DNA of 6,852 bases, from positions 1 to 6,852 of the forward strand of contig CAKRRU010000122.1 of assembly GCA_934394515.1 (NCBI GenBank), read 5' to 3'. This document shows positions 1-6,301 of this stretch, piece by piece. The translations under genes were made by a program, and so were the position numbers. Below the pieces are notes generated by a model, which saw only the letters and a list, made by a program, of their open reading frames with translations, searched no databases and was not told the origin of the DNA. Each line of letters begins with the position of its first letter. The stretch's first letter is position 1. This stretch comes from an uncultured Acetatifactor sp. (lineage in GTDB: Bacteria > Bacillota > Clostridia > Lachnospirales > Lachnospiraceae).

Positions 1-127
1 CGTCATAATTGCCGTTTTTGATCAAATCTATGATCTTCGGCACAGCTGCCTGACATTCTCCGTTCCCCAAAGATCCCGTGATAAAATCATTCTGTGTGTC
101 AATTACCATCAATACTTTCTTCGCCAT
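1..127 (-). CDS. Isochorismatase/nicotinamidase-like cysteine hydrolase, N-terminal part (cut by window edge)
   Basis: Only the first 42 codons are inside the window; the rest lies beyond base 1. The ATG at 127 follows a strong AGGAGG Shine-Dalgarno site at 134-139. The protein opens with MAKKVLMVIDTQNDFITGSL: a hydrophobic beta strand ending in Asp10, then Q-N-D-F. This is the N-terminal signature of the isochorismatase-like cysteine hydrolase superfamily (nicotinamidase/pyrazinamidase and relatives), where this Asp is the first member of the Asp-Lys-Cys catalytic triad. The Lys and Cys would lie outside the window, so activity cannot be judged. It starts 36 nt after the metA stop with no terminator between them, so it is probably the last visible gene of the same operon. 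The substrate is unknown: nicotinamide is possible, but the family is broad, so no symbol is given. Confidence 0.8.
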   Translation of the reverse strand, partial: MAKKVLMVIDTQNDFITGSLGNGECQAAVPKIIDLIKNGNYD

Positions 128-163
128 AATGAACCTCCTGTTTTCCCTTTGTATCTTCAGATT

Positions 164-1081
164 TTACCGGATTTCCGCCAGGTCATACGGTGTTGTCTGA
201 TATACATAGTAATTCAGCCAGTTGCTGTACAGATTGTTGCAGTGGGATCTCCATTGTAGCAAAGGTCTCTGCTCCGGATCATCTCCGGGATAATAGTTAT
301 AGGGAATCTGAATAGGTAATCCTTTATCCAGATCACGATGATATTCATTATTTAATGTATAGCGGTCATACTCCGGATGTCCCGCCACGAAGATTTTCTT
401 GCCTTCCTCGGCAATGGCAAGGAATACGCCCGCTTTCTCCGATTCCGCAAGAATGGTCAGATCCCTGCAGGCATGGATTGCCTCTGCCGGAGTCTCGGTA
501 TGTCTGCTGTGGGGTGCCAGGAAAATATCGTCAAAGCCGCGTACCAGGGGGACCTTGCGATTCGAAACTCTGTGTTCATAGACACCGAACAGCTTTTGCG
601 GCAGCTGCCTTTTGTTGATTCCGTAGTAATGATAGAATCCGGCCTGTGCCGCCCAGCAGATATGTAACGTGGACGTCACATGGGTCTCCGCCCAGTCCAG
701 GATCCGGCAGGTCTCCTCCCAGTAATCCACTTCTTCAAAGGTAATATCTTCCACCGGAGCGCCGGTGACGATCATGCCGTCGAAGGTACGGTCTTTGATC
801 TCATCAAAGGTGGTATAGAATTTGTTCAGATGACTGGCCGGGGTATTTAAGGACACATGGGTCTTCGTATTCATAAAGGTCACATCCACCTGCAGCGGTG
901 TATTGGACAGTGCACGCAACAATTGCAGCTCCGTATCCTGTTTTACCGGCATATTATTCAGGATCAGCACCTGCAGAGGACGCATATCCTGATGGATGGC
1001 GCGGAACTCATCCATGACGAATATGTTCTCGTTTTCCAGTATCTCTTTCGCAGGCAGATCATTTTGTGTCTTAATAGGCAT
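164..1081 (-). CDS. metA: MetA: homoserine O-acyltransferase, predicted acetyl-CoA-dependent
   Basis: This is a full-length 305-residue MetA, matching the family from the opening MPIKTQNDLPAKEI to the closing NWLNYYVYQTTPYDL. MetA acylates L-homoserine, the first committed step of methionine synthesis, in the cytoplasm. The catalytic residues are in place: Cys142 in HICWAAQ, and His235 and Glu237 in AGHPEYD. Residue 111, in the loop GAPVEDI, is Glu. Work on the Bacillus cereus enzyme linked Glu111 to acetyl-CoA use, while E. coli MetA has Gly there and uses succinyl-CoA. The product is therefore probably O-acetyl-L-homoserine (EC 2.3.1.31), although automatic annotation often says succinyltransferase. 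The ATG at 1081 has a GGAGG site at 1090-1094, 8 nt upstream. The gene starts only 23 nt after the ligA stop, leaving no room for a SAM riboswitch or T-box, so expression probably depends on the upstream operon. Family assignment is very secure; the acyl donor is inferred from one residue. Confidence 0.96.
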   Translation of the reverse strand: MPIKTQNDLPAKEILENENIFVMDEFRAIHQDMRPLQVLILNNMPVKQDTELQLLRALSNTPLQVDVTFMNTKTHVSLNTPASHLNKFYTTFDEIKDRTFDGMIVTGAPVEDITFEEVDYWEETCRILDWAETHVTSTLHICWAAQAGFYHYYGINKRQLPQKLFGVYEHRVSNRKVPLVRGFDDIFLAPHSRHTETPAEAIHACRDLTILAESEKAGVFLAIAEEGKKIFVAGHPEYDRYTLNNEYHRDLDKGLPIQIPYNYYPGDDPEQRPLLQWRSHCNNLYSNWLNYYVYQTTPYDLAEIR

Positions 1082-1104
1082 TGTTATTTCCTCCGGTTCT
1101 TAAG

Positions 1105-3078
1105 TTATTCATTATACGGAACATTGTACTGTTCCAGGAACTGCTCTTCTGTCAGAATCGGCACCTGCAGTTCTTTCGCCTTCTTGTTCTTGGAAGAGAT
1201 AGATGTAATATCGTTATTGATCAGACAGGTGGTCTTGCCGGTCACGCTTCCGGTCACCTTACCGCCTTTCTCTTCAATGATTTCTTTCAGTTCATTGCGG
1301 CTGGCGAAATGGTTCAGGCTGCCGGTCACGACAAAGGACAGTCCGGCAAGTGTCTGGGCGTTTTCATCGATCTGCGGAATCTCGATCGTCAGGAATTCTT
1401 TCAGATGTTCTATCTGCTCCAGATTCTCAGCATCCCTCATATAGTCTGCAAACGCCGTAGCCAGTACTTCTCCCACGCCGGATATGGCGCTCAATGTCTC
1501 CACATCCGCCTTCTGCATCCGCTCCAGATCATAATCAAAATACCGGCAGAGCATCTTGGCATTTGCCACACCGATACCTGCGATGCCCAGTCCGTAGATC
1601 AGTCTGGGCAGTGTGGTATGTCTTGCGTTTTCAATGCTGTCCATCATGTTCTGATAAGACTTTTCTCCGAAGCCTTCCATTCCGGTAATGACATCCTTGT
1701 AACGATCCAGGCGGAACAGATCCGCATATTCATGGATAAATCCCTGGTCGATCAGCTTCTCCAGCGTCGCCTCGGAGAGACCGTCGATATTCAGGGCATC
1801 TCTGCTGACAAATAAGGTGTAGGATTTGATCTCTTTCGCCGGACATTTTTCGTTGACACAGTATAGTGTCTGTACTTCATTGATCTGACGGATCTCAGTC
1901 GGTTTTCCACAGACGGGGCATACCTTCGGGATCTCCACGTTATCGCTGCCGGTCAGGTTCTCGGCGATCTGCGGGATGATCATATTCGCCTTGTAGACCG
2001 TAATCCGATCTCCGATCCCCAGCCGCAGGGAACGCATGATACTGATATTATGCACAGATGCCCTGCTGACCGTAGTACCTTCCAGTTCTACCGGTTCGAA
2101 GATAGCTACCGGATTGATCAGTCCGGTACGGCTGGCACTCCATTCAATCTCTTTCAGCGTGGTTTCCCGCAGTTCGTCCGCCCATTTAAACGCAATGGAA
2201 TCTCTGGGGAATTTCGCCGTCCTGCCCAGCGACTGTCCGTAGCTGATGCTTTCATAAGTAAGTACCAGTCCGTCGGAAGGGATATCATAATGTTCGATTC
2301 TATGCTCAAAATCCTCGATGGCAGACAAAATGTTTTCTTCCGTCACCGCCACATGCTCCACAACGGCAAATCCCTGTTCCTGCAAAAAGGCAAACTGTGC
2401 CTCCTTGGAATCATGAAAATCCACATCGTCTGCCTTCACCAGTGTAAAAGCATAGAATCTGACATTACGTCTTGCCGTGATCTCGTTGTTCAGCTGACGG
2501 ACGGAACCGCTGCACAGATTCCTGGGATTCTTATACTTAGCCTCTGCATCTGCGATCTCCCCGTTGATCTTCTCGAAATCACTGTAGGTGATCACCGCTT
2601 CCCCTCGCAGGATCAGCTCTCCGGTATAGGAAATATTCAGAGGAAGGTTCTTAAAAGTACGGGCGTTATTGGTAATTACCTCTCCGATCTCGCCATTTCC
2701 CCTGGTTACCGCTTTTGCAAGTTTTCCTTCACGATAGGTCAGTACGATCGTCAATCCATCCAGTTTCCAGCTGAGAATTGCAGGATTGCCTTGCAGCCAG
2801 TCACGCAATTCTTCACGGCTTTTCGTCTTTCCCAGAGACAGCATCGGACTCTCATGACGCTCTTTAGGGAGCTCATCCACGGCTTCGTAGCCCACATTTA
2901 CCGTGGGACTGTTCGCCAACGTAACACCCGTCTCTTTTTCCAGCTCCACCAGTTCGTCATAGAGCTTGTCATATTCGTAATTGCTCATGATTTCCCGGTC
3001 TTTGGCATAATAGCTCTCCGATGCTGCATTCAGTTGTTCTACCAGTTCTTTGATCCGGTCTATTTTAGATGACTGCAT
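1105..3078 (-). CDS. ligA: Divergent NAD+-dependent DNA ligase (LigA type)
   Basis: The 657-residue protein has every domain of a bacterial NAD+-dependent ligase, which seals DNA nicks: domain Ia (about 1-68, with EYDKL at 35-39), the adenylation domain (about 69-300), an OB fold (about 302-375), a Cys4 zinc finger (Cys387, 390, 407, 412), helix-hairpin-helix repeats (about 420-565) and a BRCT domain (about 576-652). The nucleophile Lys105 sits in WKLDG, with Glu160 in RGE, Arg186 in NPRN, Arg194, Asp269 and Lys298. Several normally invariant positions differ. Asn33 replaces the NMN-binding Asp (E. coli Asp32). Ser103 replaces the Glu of ExKxDG (E. coli Glu113). TRGDG is TRGNG. Thr274 replaces the motif IV Lys (E. 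coli Lys290). I recall similar divergent LigA-like proteins in Lachnospiraceae, so this may be a second paralogue rather than the main replicative ligase. The ATG at 3078 has GGAGG at 3088-3092. It lies 19 nt after the upstream gene, in the same operon. Fold assignment is secure; full activity is not. Confidence 0.93.
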   Translation of the reverse strand: MQSSKIDRIKELVEQLNAASESYYAKDREIMSNYEYDKLYDELVELEKETGVTLANSPTVNVGYEAVDELPKERHESPMLSLGKTKSREELRDWLQGNPAILSWKLDGLTIVLTYREGKLAKAVTRGNGEIGEVITNNARTFKNLPLNISYTGELILRGEAVITYSDFEKINGEIADAEAKYKNPRNLCSGSVRQLNNEITARRNVRFYAFTLVKADDVDFHDSKEAQFAFLQEQGFAVVEHVAVTEENILSAIEDFEHRIEHYDIPSDGLVLTYESISYGQSLGRTAKFPRDSIAFKWADELRETTLKEIEWSASRTGLINPVAIFEPVELEGTTVSRASVHNISIMRSLRLGIGDRITVYKANMIIPQIAENLTGSDNVEIPKVCPVCGKPTEIRQINEVQTLYCVNEKCPAKEIKSYTLFVSRDALNIDGLSEATLEKLIDQGFIHEYADLFRLDRYKDVITGMEGFGEKSYQNMMDSIENARHTTLPRLIYGLGIAGIGVANAKMLCRYFDYDLERMQKADVETLSAISGVGEVLATAFADYMRDAENLEQIEHLKEFLTIEIPQIDENAQTLAGLSFVVTGSLNHFASRNELKEIIEEKGGKVTGSVTGKTTCLINNDITSISSKNKKAKELQVPILTEEQFLEQYNVPYNE

Positions 3079-3097
3079 GTCTTTTATCCTCCGATAT

Positions 3098-3814
3098 TCA
3101 ATCGCGTTTTAACATTCCGGTATCTTTTTGAAGCTGCTCCAGCTCTTCGCCGGTTACTTCACGCCACTTTCCCGGCTTCAGATCTCCCAGCAGAATATTC
3201 ATGACCCGGATTCTTTTCAGCGATTTCACCTTCATGCCGCATGCTTCGCACATACGTCGTATCTGTCTATTGACTCCCTGAGTCAAAACGATACGGAACG
3301 TAAACTTGCCGATCTGCTCTGCCTCACATTTTCTGGTAGTTATATCCAGATCTTTCAGATAAATACCTTTTTGCATTTTTTCTAAAAAATCAGGCGTTAT
3401 TTCTTTATCCGTCCTGACAATATATTCTTTTTCATGGCGGTTAGCCCCCCGCATCATGGCATTGATGAGATCGCCGTCATTGGTCAGAAGGATCAGTCCT
3501 TCGGAATCCTTATCCAGCCGTCCGGCATACGTCAGCCGCTCCGGATACCGGATCATATCCATGATTTTTTTATCTGCATGAGGATCTCTCTCCGTGCAGG
3601 TAACACCTACCGGCTTATAGAACGCCAGCACCTTGCAGGCTTGTTTTCCCTGTAAAAATTTTTTATCTACCTGCACCGTGTCGGTTTCCTCGATCTGCTG
3701 TCCCATTCCGGCGACCTGACCGTTCACCAATACTTTTCCCTGTTCGATCAGCTTGTCGGCATCCCGTCTTGAGCACACACCGCACTGAGCCAGATATTTA
3801 TTTAATCGTACCAC
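3098..3814 (-). CDS. rluF: RluF-type 23S rRNA pseudouridine synthase
   Basis: The 238-residue protein is a member of the RsuA/RluB/E/F family, which converts specific rRNA uridines to pseudouridine. An S4 RNA-binding domain covers about residues 2-48 (RLNKYLAQCG, SRRDADKLI, G-K-V-L-V-N-G). The catalytic domain follows, with KPVGVTC at 67-73 and the signature GRLDKDSEGL at 98-107; Asp101 is the expected nucleophile. The stretches NRHEKEYIV and QGVNRQIRRMCEACG, then RIRVMNILLG, resemble E. coli RluF (pseudouridine 2604 of 23S rRNA) more than RluB or RsuA. It lacks the C-terminal extension of the 290-residue E. coli protein. The start is GTG at 3814, supported by an AAGGAG site 6 nt away; the nearby ATG at 3837 is out of frame. 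It sits 33 nt after rnhA and 19 nt before ligA. The family is certain; the exact target uridine is inferred from similarity. Confidence 0.9.
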   Translation of the reverse strand: MVRLNKYLAQCGVCSRRDADKLIEQGKVLVNGQVAGMGQQIEETDTVQVDKKFLQGKQACKVLAFYKPVGVTCTERDPHADKKIMDMIRYPERLTYAGRLDKDSEGLILLTNDGDLINAMMRGANRHEKEYIVRTDKEITPDFLEKMQKGIYLKDLDITTRKCEAEQIGKFTFRIVLTQGVNRQIRRMCEACGMKVKSLKRIRVMNILLGDLKPGKWREVTGEELEQLQKDTGMLKRD

Positions 3815-3820
3815 ACGCTT

Positions 3821-3826
3821 CTCCTT
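3821..3826 (-). promoter_or_regulatory. Shine-Dalgarno site fixing the GTG start of rluF
   Basis: AAGGAG on the minus strand ends 6 nt before GTG at 3814. Its position supports this non-ATG start, because the closest ATG (3837) is in another frame and soon reaches a stop. Confidence 0.75.
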
Positions 3827-3847
3827 CCAAAACTCATACAGATATTG

Positions 3848-4387
3848 TCAATCTGCTTCCGCTGCCTCAAAATCACTGAGGCTTTTTACTTTTGGAATTC
3901 CGTTGCCGTTTTCTACCCCAAGTTTGGCAGTCTGATCTGCCAGTTCGTTATATTTGACCTTGGAATGGGCCGGTACTTTGGTAAAACGGATCCGGATCTT
4001 CTGCCCCCAGGTGCGCATGGTCTGCGCATATTTCTGTGTCAGTTCATTTTTGCTCTTCCAGGCTCCCGTGACCCATTTTTCAATGCCTTCGTAATCATAT
4101 CGGATCTCAATGGAACCAAACCCGCTGTTCAGGGCGAAGCGCACCGCGTACATGGCTCCCAGCATCTCTCCGGAGACATTCCGCTGTTTCAGGGAATCCG
4201 GGTTGTTACCGTTGCCGTATTCGGTATAGATCCGGCCGTCCGACAGGATAAACACACATCCGAAGCCGTATTTTTTCAGGGCATCCTGGTAACTGCCGTC
4301 CACATATGCCAAAAGTTCTCCTTCTGCGGGGCAGTCACCGCTCAACGCGTCCTCAGGATATCTGCCAAGTCCCTGCCATTCTGCCAT
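3848..4387 (-). CDS. RNase H-family protein (type 1 fold)
   Basis: The 179-residue protein carries a type 1 RNase H domain, which cleaves the RNA strand of RNA/DNA hybrids using two metal ions. The four carboxylates are all visible: Asp30 in AYVDGSY, Glu74 in SGEMLGAMYAV, Asp98 in RYDYEGIEKW and Asp151 in NELADQTAKLG. The loop histidine His141 (VPAHSK) is also present. About 22 residues precede the domain; they are too short for, and do not look like, the viroplasmin-type hybrid-binding domain often found in related proteins. The ATG at 4387 is chosen because an in-frame stop lies four codons upstream. The best Shine-Dalgarno match (AAGGGAG, 4401-4407) is 13 nt away, longer than ideal, so initiation may be modest. 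It is the first gene of the five-gene run. Calling it rnhA is plausible, but such genomes may also carry other RNase H genes, so the symbol is left empty. Confidence 0.9.
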   Translation of the reverse strand: MAEWQGLGRYPEDALSGDCPAEGELLAYVDGSYQDALKKYGFGCVFILSDGRIYTEYGNGNNPDSLKQRNVSGEMLGAMYAVRFALNSGFGSIEIRYDYEGIEKWVTGAWKSKNELTQKYAQTMRTWGQKIRIRFTKVPAHSKVKYNELADQTAKLGVENGNGIPKVKSLSDFEAAEAD

Positions 4388-4438
4388 AATCTGTACTTAT
4401 CTCCCTTCCTGCTCCTCGATTCCTTTAGTCTGCAAGCA

Positions 4439-4490
4439 GGCAGAAACTACTGTTATGATATCAGTAGTTCCTGCCTCCCGTTTTATTTTT
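4439..4490 (+). terminator. Hairpin with T-rich tail, oriented as a plus-strand terminator
   Basis: Arms 4439-4452 (ggcagaaactactg) and 4462-4475 (cagtagttcctgcc) pair over 14 positions with one A/C mismatch around a 9-nt loop. A 15th pair, A4438-T4476, can extend the stem. After tcccg comes ttttatttttt, giving intrinsic terminator form on the plus strand. No plus-strand gene ends here. On the minus strand the hairpin falls just after the stop of the diguanylate cyclase gene but has no T-run after it, so for that gene it would act only as a 3'-end structure or a weak terminator. The hairpin is directly seen; its function is inferred. Confidence 0.55.
4455..4463 (-). promoter_or_regulatory. 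Possible extended -10 promoter element for the rnhA operon
   Basis: The minus strand reads TGATATCAT, an extended -10 (TGn plus TATCAT, 5 of 6 matches to TATAAT). There is no good -35 hexamer, but an A-rich tract at 4481-4500 lies where an UP element would be. Transcription would begin near 4448, giving a leader of about 60 nt before rnhA. It lies in the hairpin loop, so the sequence is doubly constrained or the match is chance. Weak evidence. Confidence 0.3.
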
Positions 4491-4501
4491 TCTATTTCTC
4501 T

Positions 4502-6178
4502 TTATTCCGTTTTCTCTTCTTCCGGCTTCTTGTAATATGCGAAATCATTCTTGCCGTTCTTCTTCACCTGATACATGGCGTCATCCGCACAGACGATCAG
4601 TTGTTCCAGATTGTCCGTATCCTTCGGATAGCTTGCGATACCGATACTTCCGCCGATCTTACGTTTCGTACCGCAGAGTACCACATCTTTCGTAAATACC
4701 TGTCTGCACTGGTACGCTGTCTTCTCTACCAGCATATTCTGGCTGCTGCGCAGGATCAGGATAAATTCATCTCCGGCGAACCGGTAAGATGTCAGTATCT
4801 GTGACTGCATATCCTTCAGACGGTTTGCCACCTGCTGCAGTGCTTCGTCTCCGGCAGTATGTCCGTAGGTATCGTTGATCTTCTTGAAATTATCAATATC
4901 CAGCATCATGACAGTACAAGGCACTTTGGCATCAATCAGCCGTCCCAGATCCTTCATGAATTTGCTGCGGTTCGGAAGTCCTGTAAGGAAATCATGCTGG
5001 GATGCCGATTCCATAATGGATCTGGCGGTCTCTAACTCCTCCATCAGCTTTCTTCTGCGATAGTTATCAAAACACACCCATATGACAATAACAATCAATG
5101 CACCGACCAATATCATGCATGGTATAATTGCCTCACGGTTTCTTGTAAAAAAGCCTTCCTCATGATTTACAAACACTGTATCTTCCGGAAACTGTGATGC
5201 ACTCAAACGGAATTCTTTCATCACGTTTTCATCAATGCAGTAGATATTGGGGCTTTCCCTGACAACATTGATTTCACTGCTGTCCGTTCCGTTCATAATA
5301 TCCATGGCGATCTGCGCGGCAATCTCTCCCGATTTATACATAGAGACCACATTACCGCCCAACAATCCGTCGCCGATCCCGGCTTCTACCATACGGTATA
5401 CCGGCACTTGTGCATAATTTACGGTCATACGCACGGCCTGTGAACTGGTATATTGCTTGCCGCTGCCGTCCGTCGACATCACGATGTAGATCAAAATGGT
5501 CTTATCATCTACTTTACCGATAGCCTGCTGCAGTCTGGCTGTCGAAAGCTGTGAAGCATTGATCTCGGAAAATTCCAGATTGGGATAATTCTTGGCAGCA
5601 CTGTAGAAATTCTTTCTCTCCGCTTCCGCCGTCACAGAATCATCCAGGATTGCCACCACTTTTTCTGCCGTCGGGTTAATCTTTAACGCCAGATCAATAT
5701 TTTTCTCTACGGAAAGTTTTTCCAATATTCCTGTCACAAGGGGATCTTCGGCTGCCTGCAGGGCATAAGCCTCATCATTGACCCCTTCAAACACAATAGG
5801 GATCCCGTCGAATAATTCCGTTTTATACTCCATGGCAAATTGCAGTGCCGCATCGTCTCCGACGATCACGACATCATAAGGATCCGTATTCTCCAGATGG
5901 TATTGCAGCATGTCATGGAACATCTGAATCGACTCTTCTGACCGGAAACGCTTTGTATCCATGAATTCATAGTCGATCGCCGTATCCGCGTCCACTCCGG
6001 ATTTGATCCCTTCAATCTGGGTCTGCACCGTATCCCAGCCGTAAGAATAAGAGCTGATAAAAAGAACCCTTTTCCCTTGATTTGGTCCGGCAGCTTCTGC
6101 CTGTAAGGAAGCGGTTCCCACAACTCCCAAGCTTATGAGAATAGCCAATGACAGCAATAATACTTTCCACTTTCTCAT
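4502..6178 (-). CDS. Membrane sensor diguanylate cyclase (substrate-binding-like domain plus GGDEF)
   Basis: From ATG 6178 this is a 558-residue protein predicted to make cyclic-di-GMP from two GTP in response to an external ligand. Residues 1-29 form a signal peptide (RKWK, then a hydrophobic stretch, then AEA before Ala30), possibly uncleaved. Residues about 36-330 resemble the ABC-transporter substrate-binding fold used as a sensor (VLFISSYSYGW, VVIVGDDAA, IPIVFEGVND, and a second lobe with VVAILDD). One transmembrane helix spans about 350-370. The GGDEF domain runs from about 394 to 545, with DFLTGLPNR at 395-403, metal-binding Asp427 in LDIDNFK, and an AGDEF active-site motif at 468-472, an accepted variant. 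The RxxD inhibitory site normally five residues before GGDEF is absent (SQIL there). There is no EAL domain. An upstream in-frame TTG at 6223 would add 15 residues before the signal peptide; ATG 6178 is preferred for its GGGGAG site and N-terminal signal. The ligand is unknown. Confidence 0.9.
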   Translation of the reverse strand: MRKWKVLLLSLAILISLGVVGTASLQAEAAGPNQGKRVLFISSYSYGWDTVQTQIEGIKSGVDADTAIDYEFMDTKRFRSEESIQMFHDMLQYHLENTDPYDVVIVGDDAALQFAMEYKTELFDGIPIVFEGVNDEAYALQAAEDPLVTGILEKLSVEKNIDLALKINPTAEKVVAILDDSVTAEAERKNFYSAAKNYPNLEFSEINASQLSTARLQQAIGKVDDKTILIYIVMSTDGSGKQYTSSQAVRMTVNYAQVPVYRMVEAGIGDGLLGGNVVSMYKSGEIAAQIAMDIMNGTDSSEINVVRESPNIYCIDENVMKEFRLSASQFPEDTVFVNHEEGFFTRNREAIIPCMILVGALIVIVIWVCFDNYRRRKLMEELETARSIMESASQHDFLTGLPNRSKFMKDLGRLIDAKVPCTVMMLDIDNFKKINDTYGHTAGDEALQQVANRLKDMQSQILTSYRFAGDEFILILRSSQNMLVEKTAYQCRQVFTKDVVLCGTKRKIGGSIGIASYPKDTDNLEQLIVCADDAMYQVKKNGKNDFAYYKKPEEEKTE

Positions 6179-6186
6179 ATTCTGTT

Positions 6187-6192
6187 CTCCCC
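6187..6192 (-). promoter_or_regulatory. Shine-Dalgarno site favouring ATG 6178 for the diguanylate cyclase
   Basis: GGGGAG on the minus strand lies 8 nt before ATG 6178, which places the signal peptide at the very N terminus. A competing GGAGA (6231-6235) lies 7 nt before an in-frame TTG at 6223, so the longer form cannot be fully ruled out. Confidence 0.65.
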
Positions 6193-6250
6193 AATCCATA
6201 CACTTCTGTTTTCCGGCAGCCAAACTGTTTTCTCCGGTTTTTCTAGTACC

Positions 6251-6278
6251 ATTTTACCACATATTTTTCATGAAACAA
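6251..6278 (-). promoter_or_regulatory. Predicted sigma-A promoter of the diguanylate cyclase gene
   Basis: On the minus strand a -35 TTGTTT (6278-6273) and a -10 TAAAAT (6256-6251) are separated by 16 nt. The -10 is preceded by TGG, giving an extended -10 (TGnTAAAAT). Transcription would start near 6244, about 65 nt before ATG 6178 and about 20 nt before the alternative TTG. It lies in the gap after the upstream membrane protein gene, which indicates that the cyclase is transcribed on its own. Confidence 0.6.
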
Positions 6279-6301
6279 AGAGATTAATTTCATTTTTGAG
6301 G

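Noticed and set aside
128..163. Possible terminator after metA
   Set aside because: The 36-nt gap has pyrimidine-rich sequence and a Shine-Dalgarno site but no hairpin, so it does not separate the last two genes.
1220..1262. Short near-repeat of ggtcacgcttccggtcacc type
   Set aside because: It simply encodes the VTGSVTG stretch of the ligase BRCT domain and is not a DNA repeat array.
1081..1815. Plus-strand open frames opposite the end of the ligase gene
   Set aside because: They are explained by codon pattern opposite ligA; the minus-strand BRCT and helix-hairpin-helix domains account for this region.
2050..3072. Plus-strand open frame of 340 codons
   Set aside because: It is the antisense shadow of the ligase gene, with no family resemblance in its translation.
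3815..3847. Possible terminator or leader between rnhA and rluF
   Set aside because: The 33-nt gap shows no stem with a T-run; it holds only the Shine-Dalgarno region of rluF.
3845..4804. Long plus-strand open frame of 319 codons
   Set aside because: It lies antisense to the RNase H gene, the intergenic hairpin and the end of the cyclase gene; it has no recognisable domain or convincing start site, while the minus-strand frames have clear catalytic motifs.
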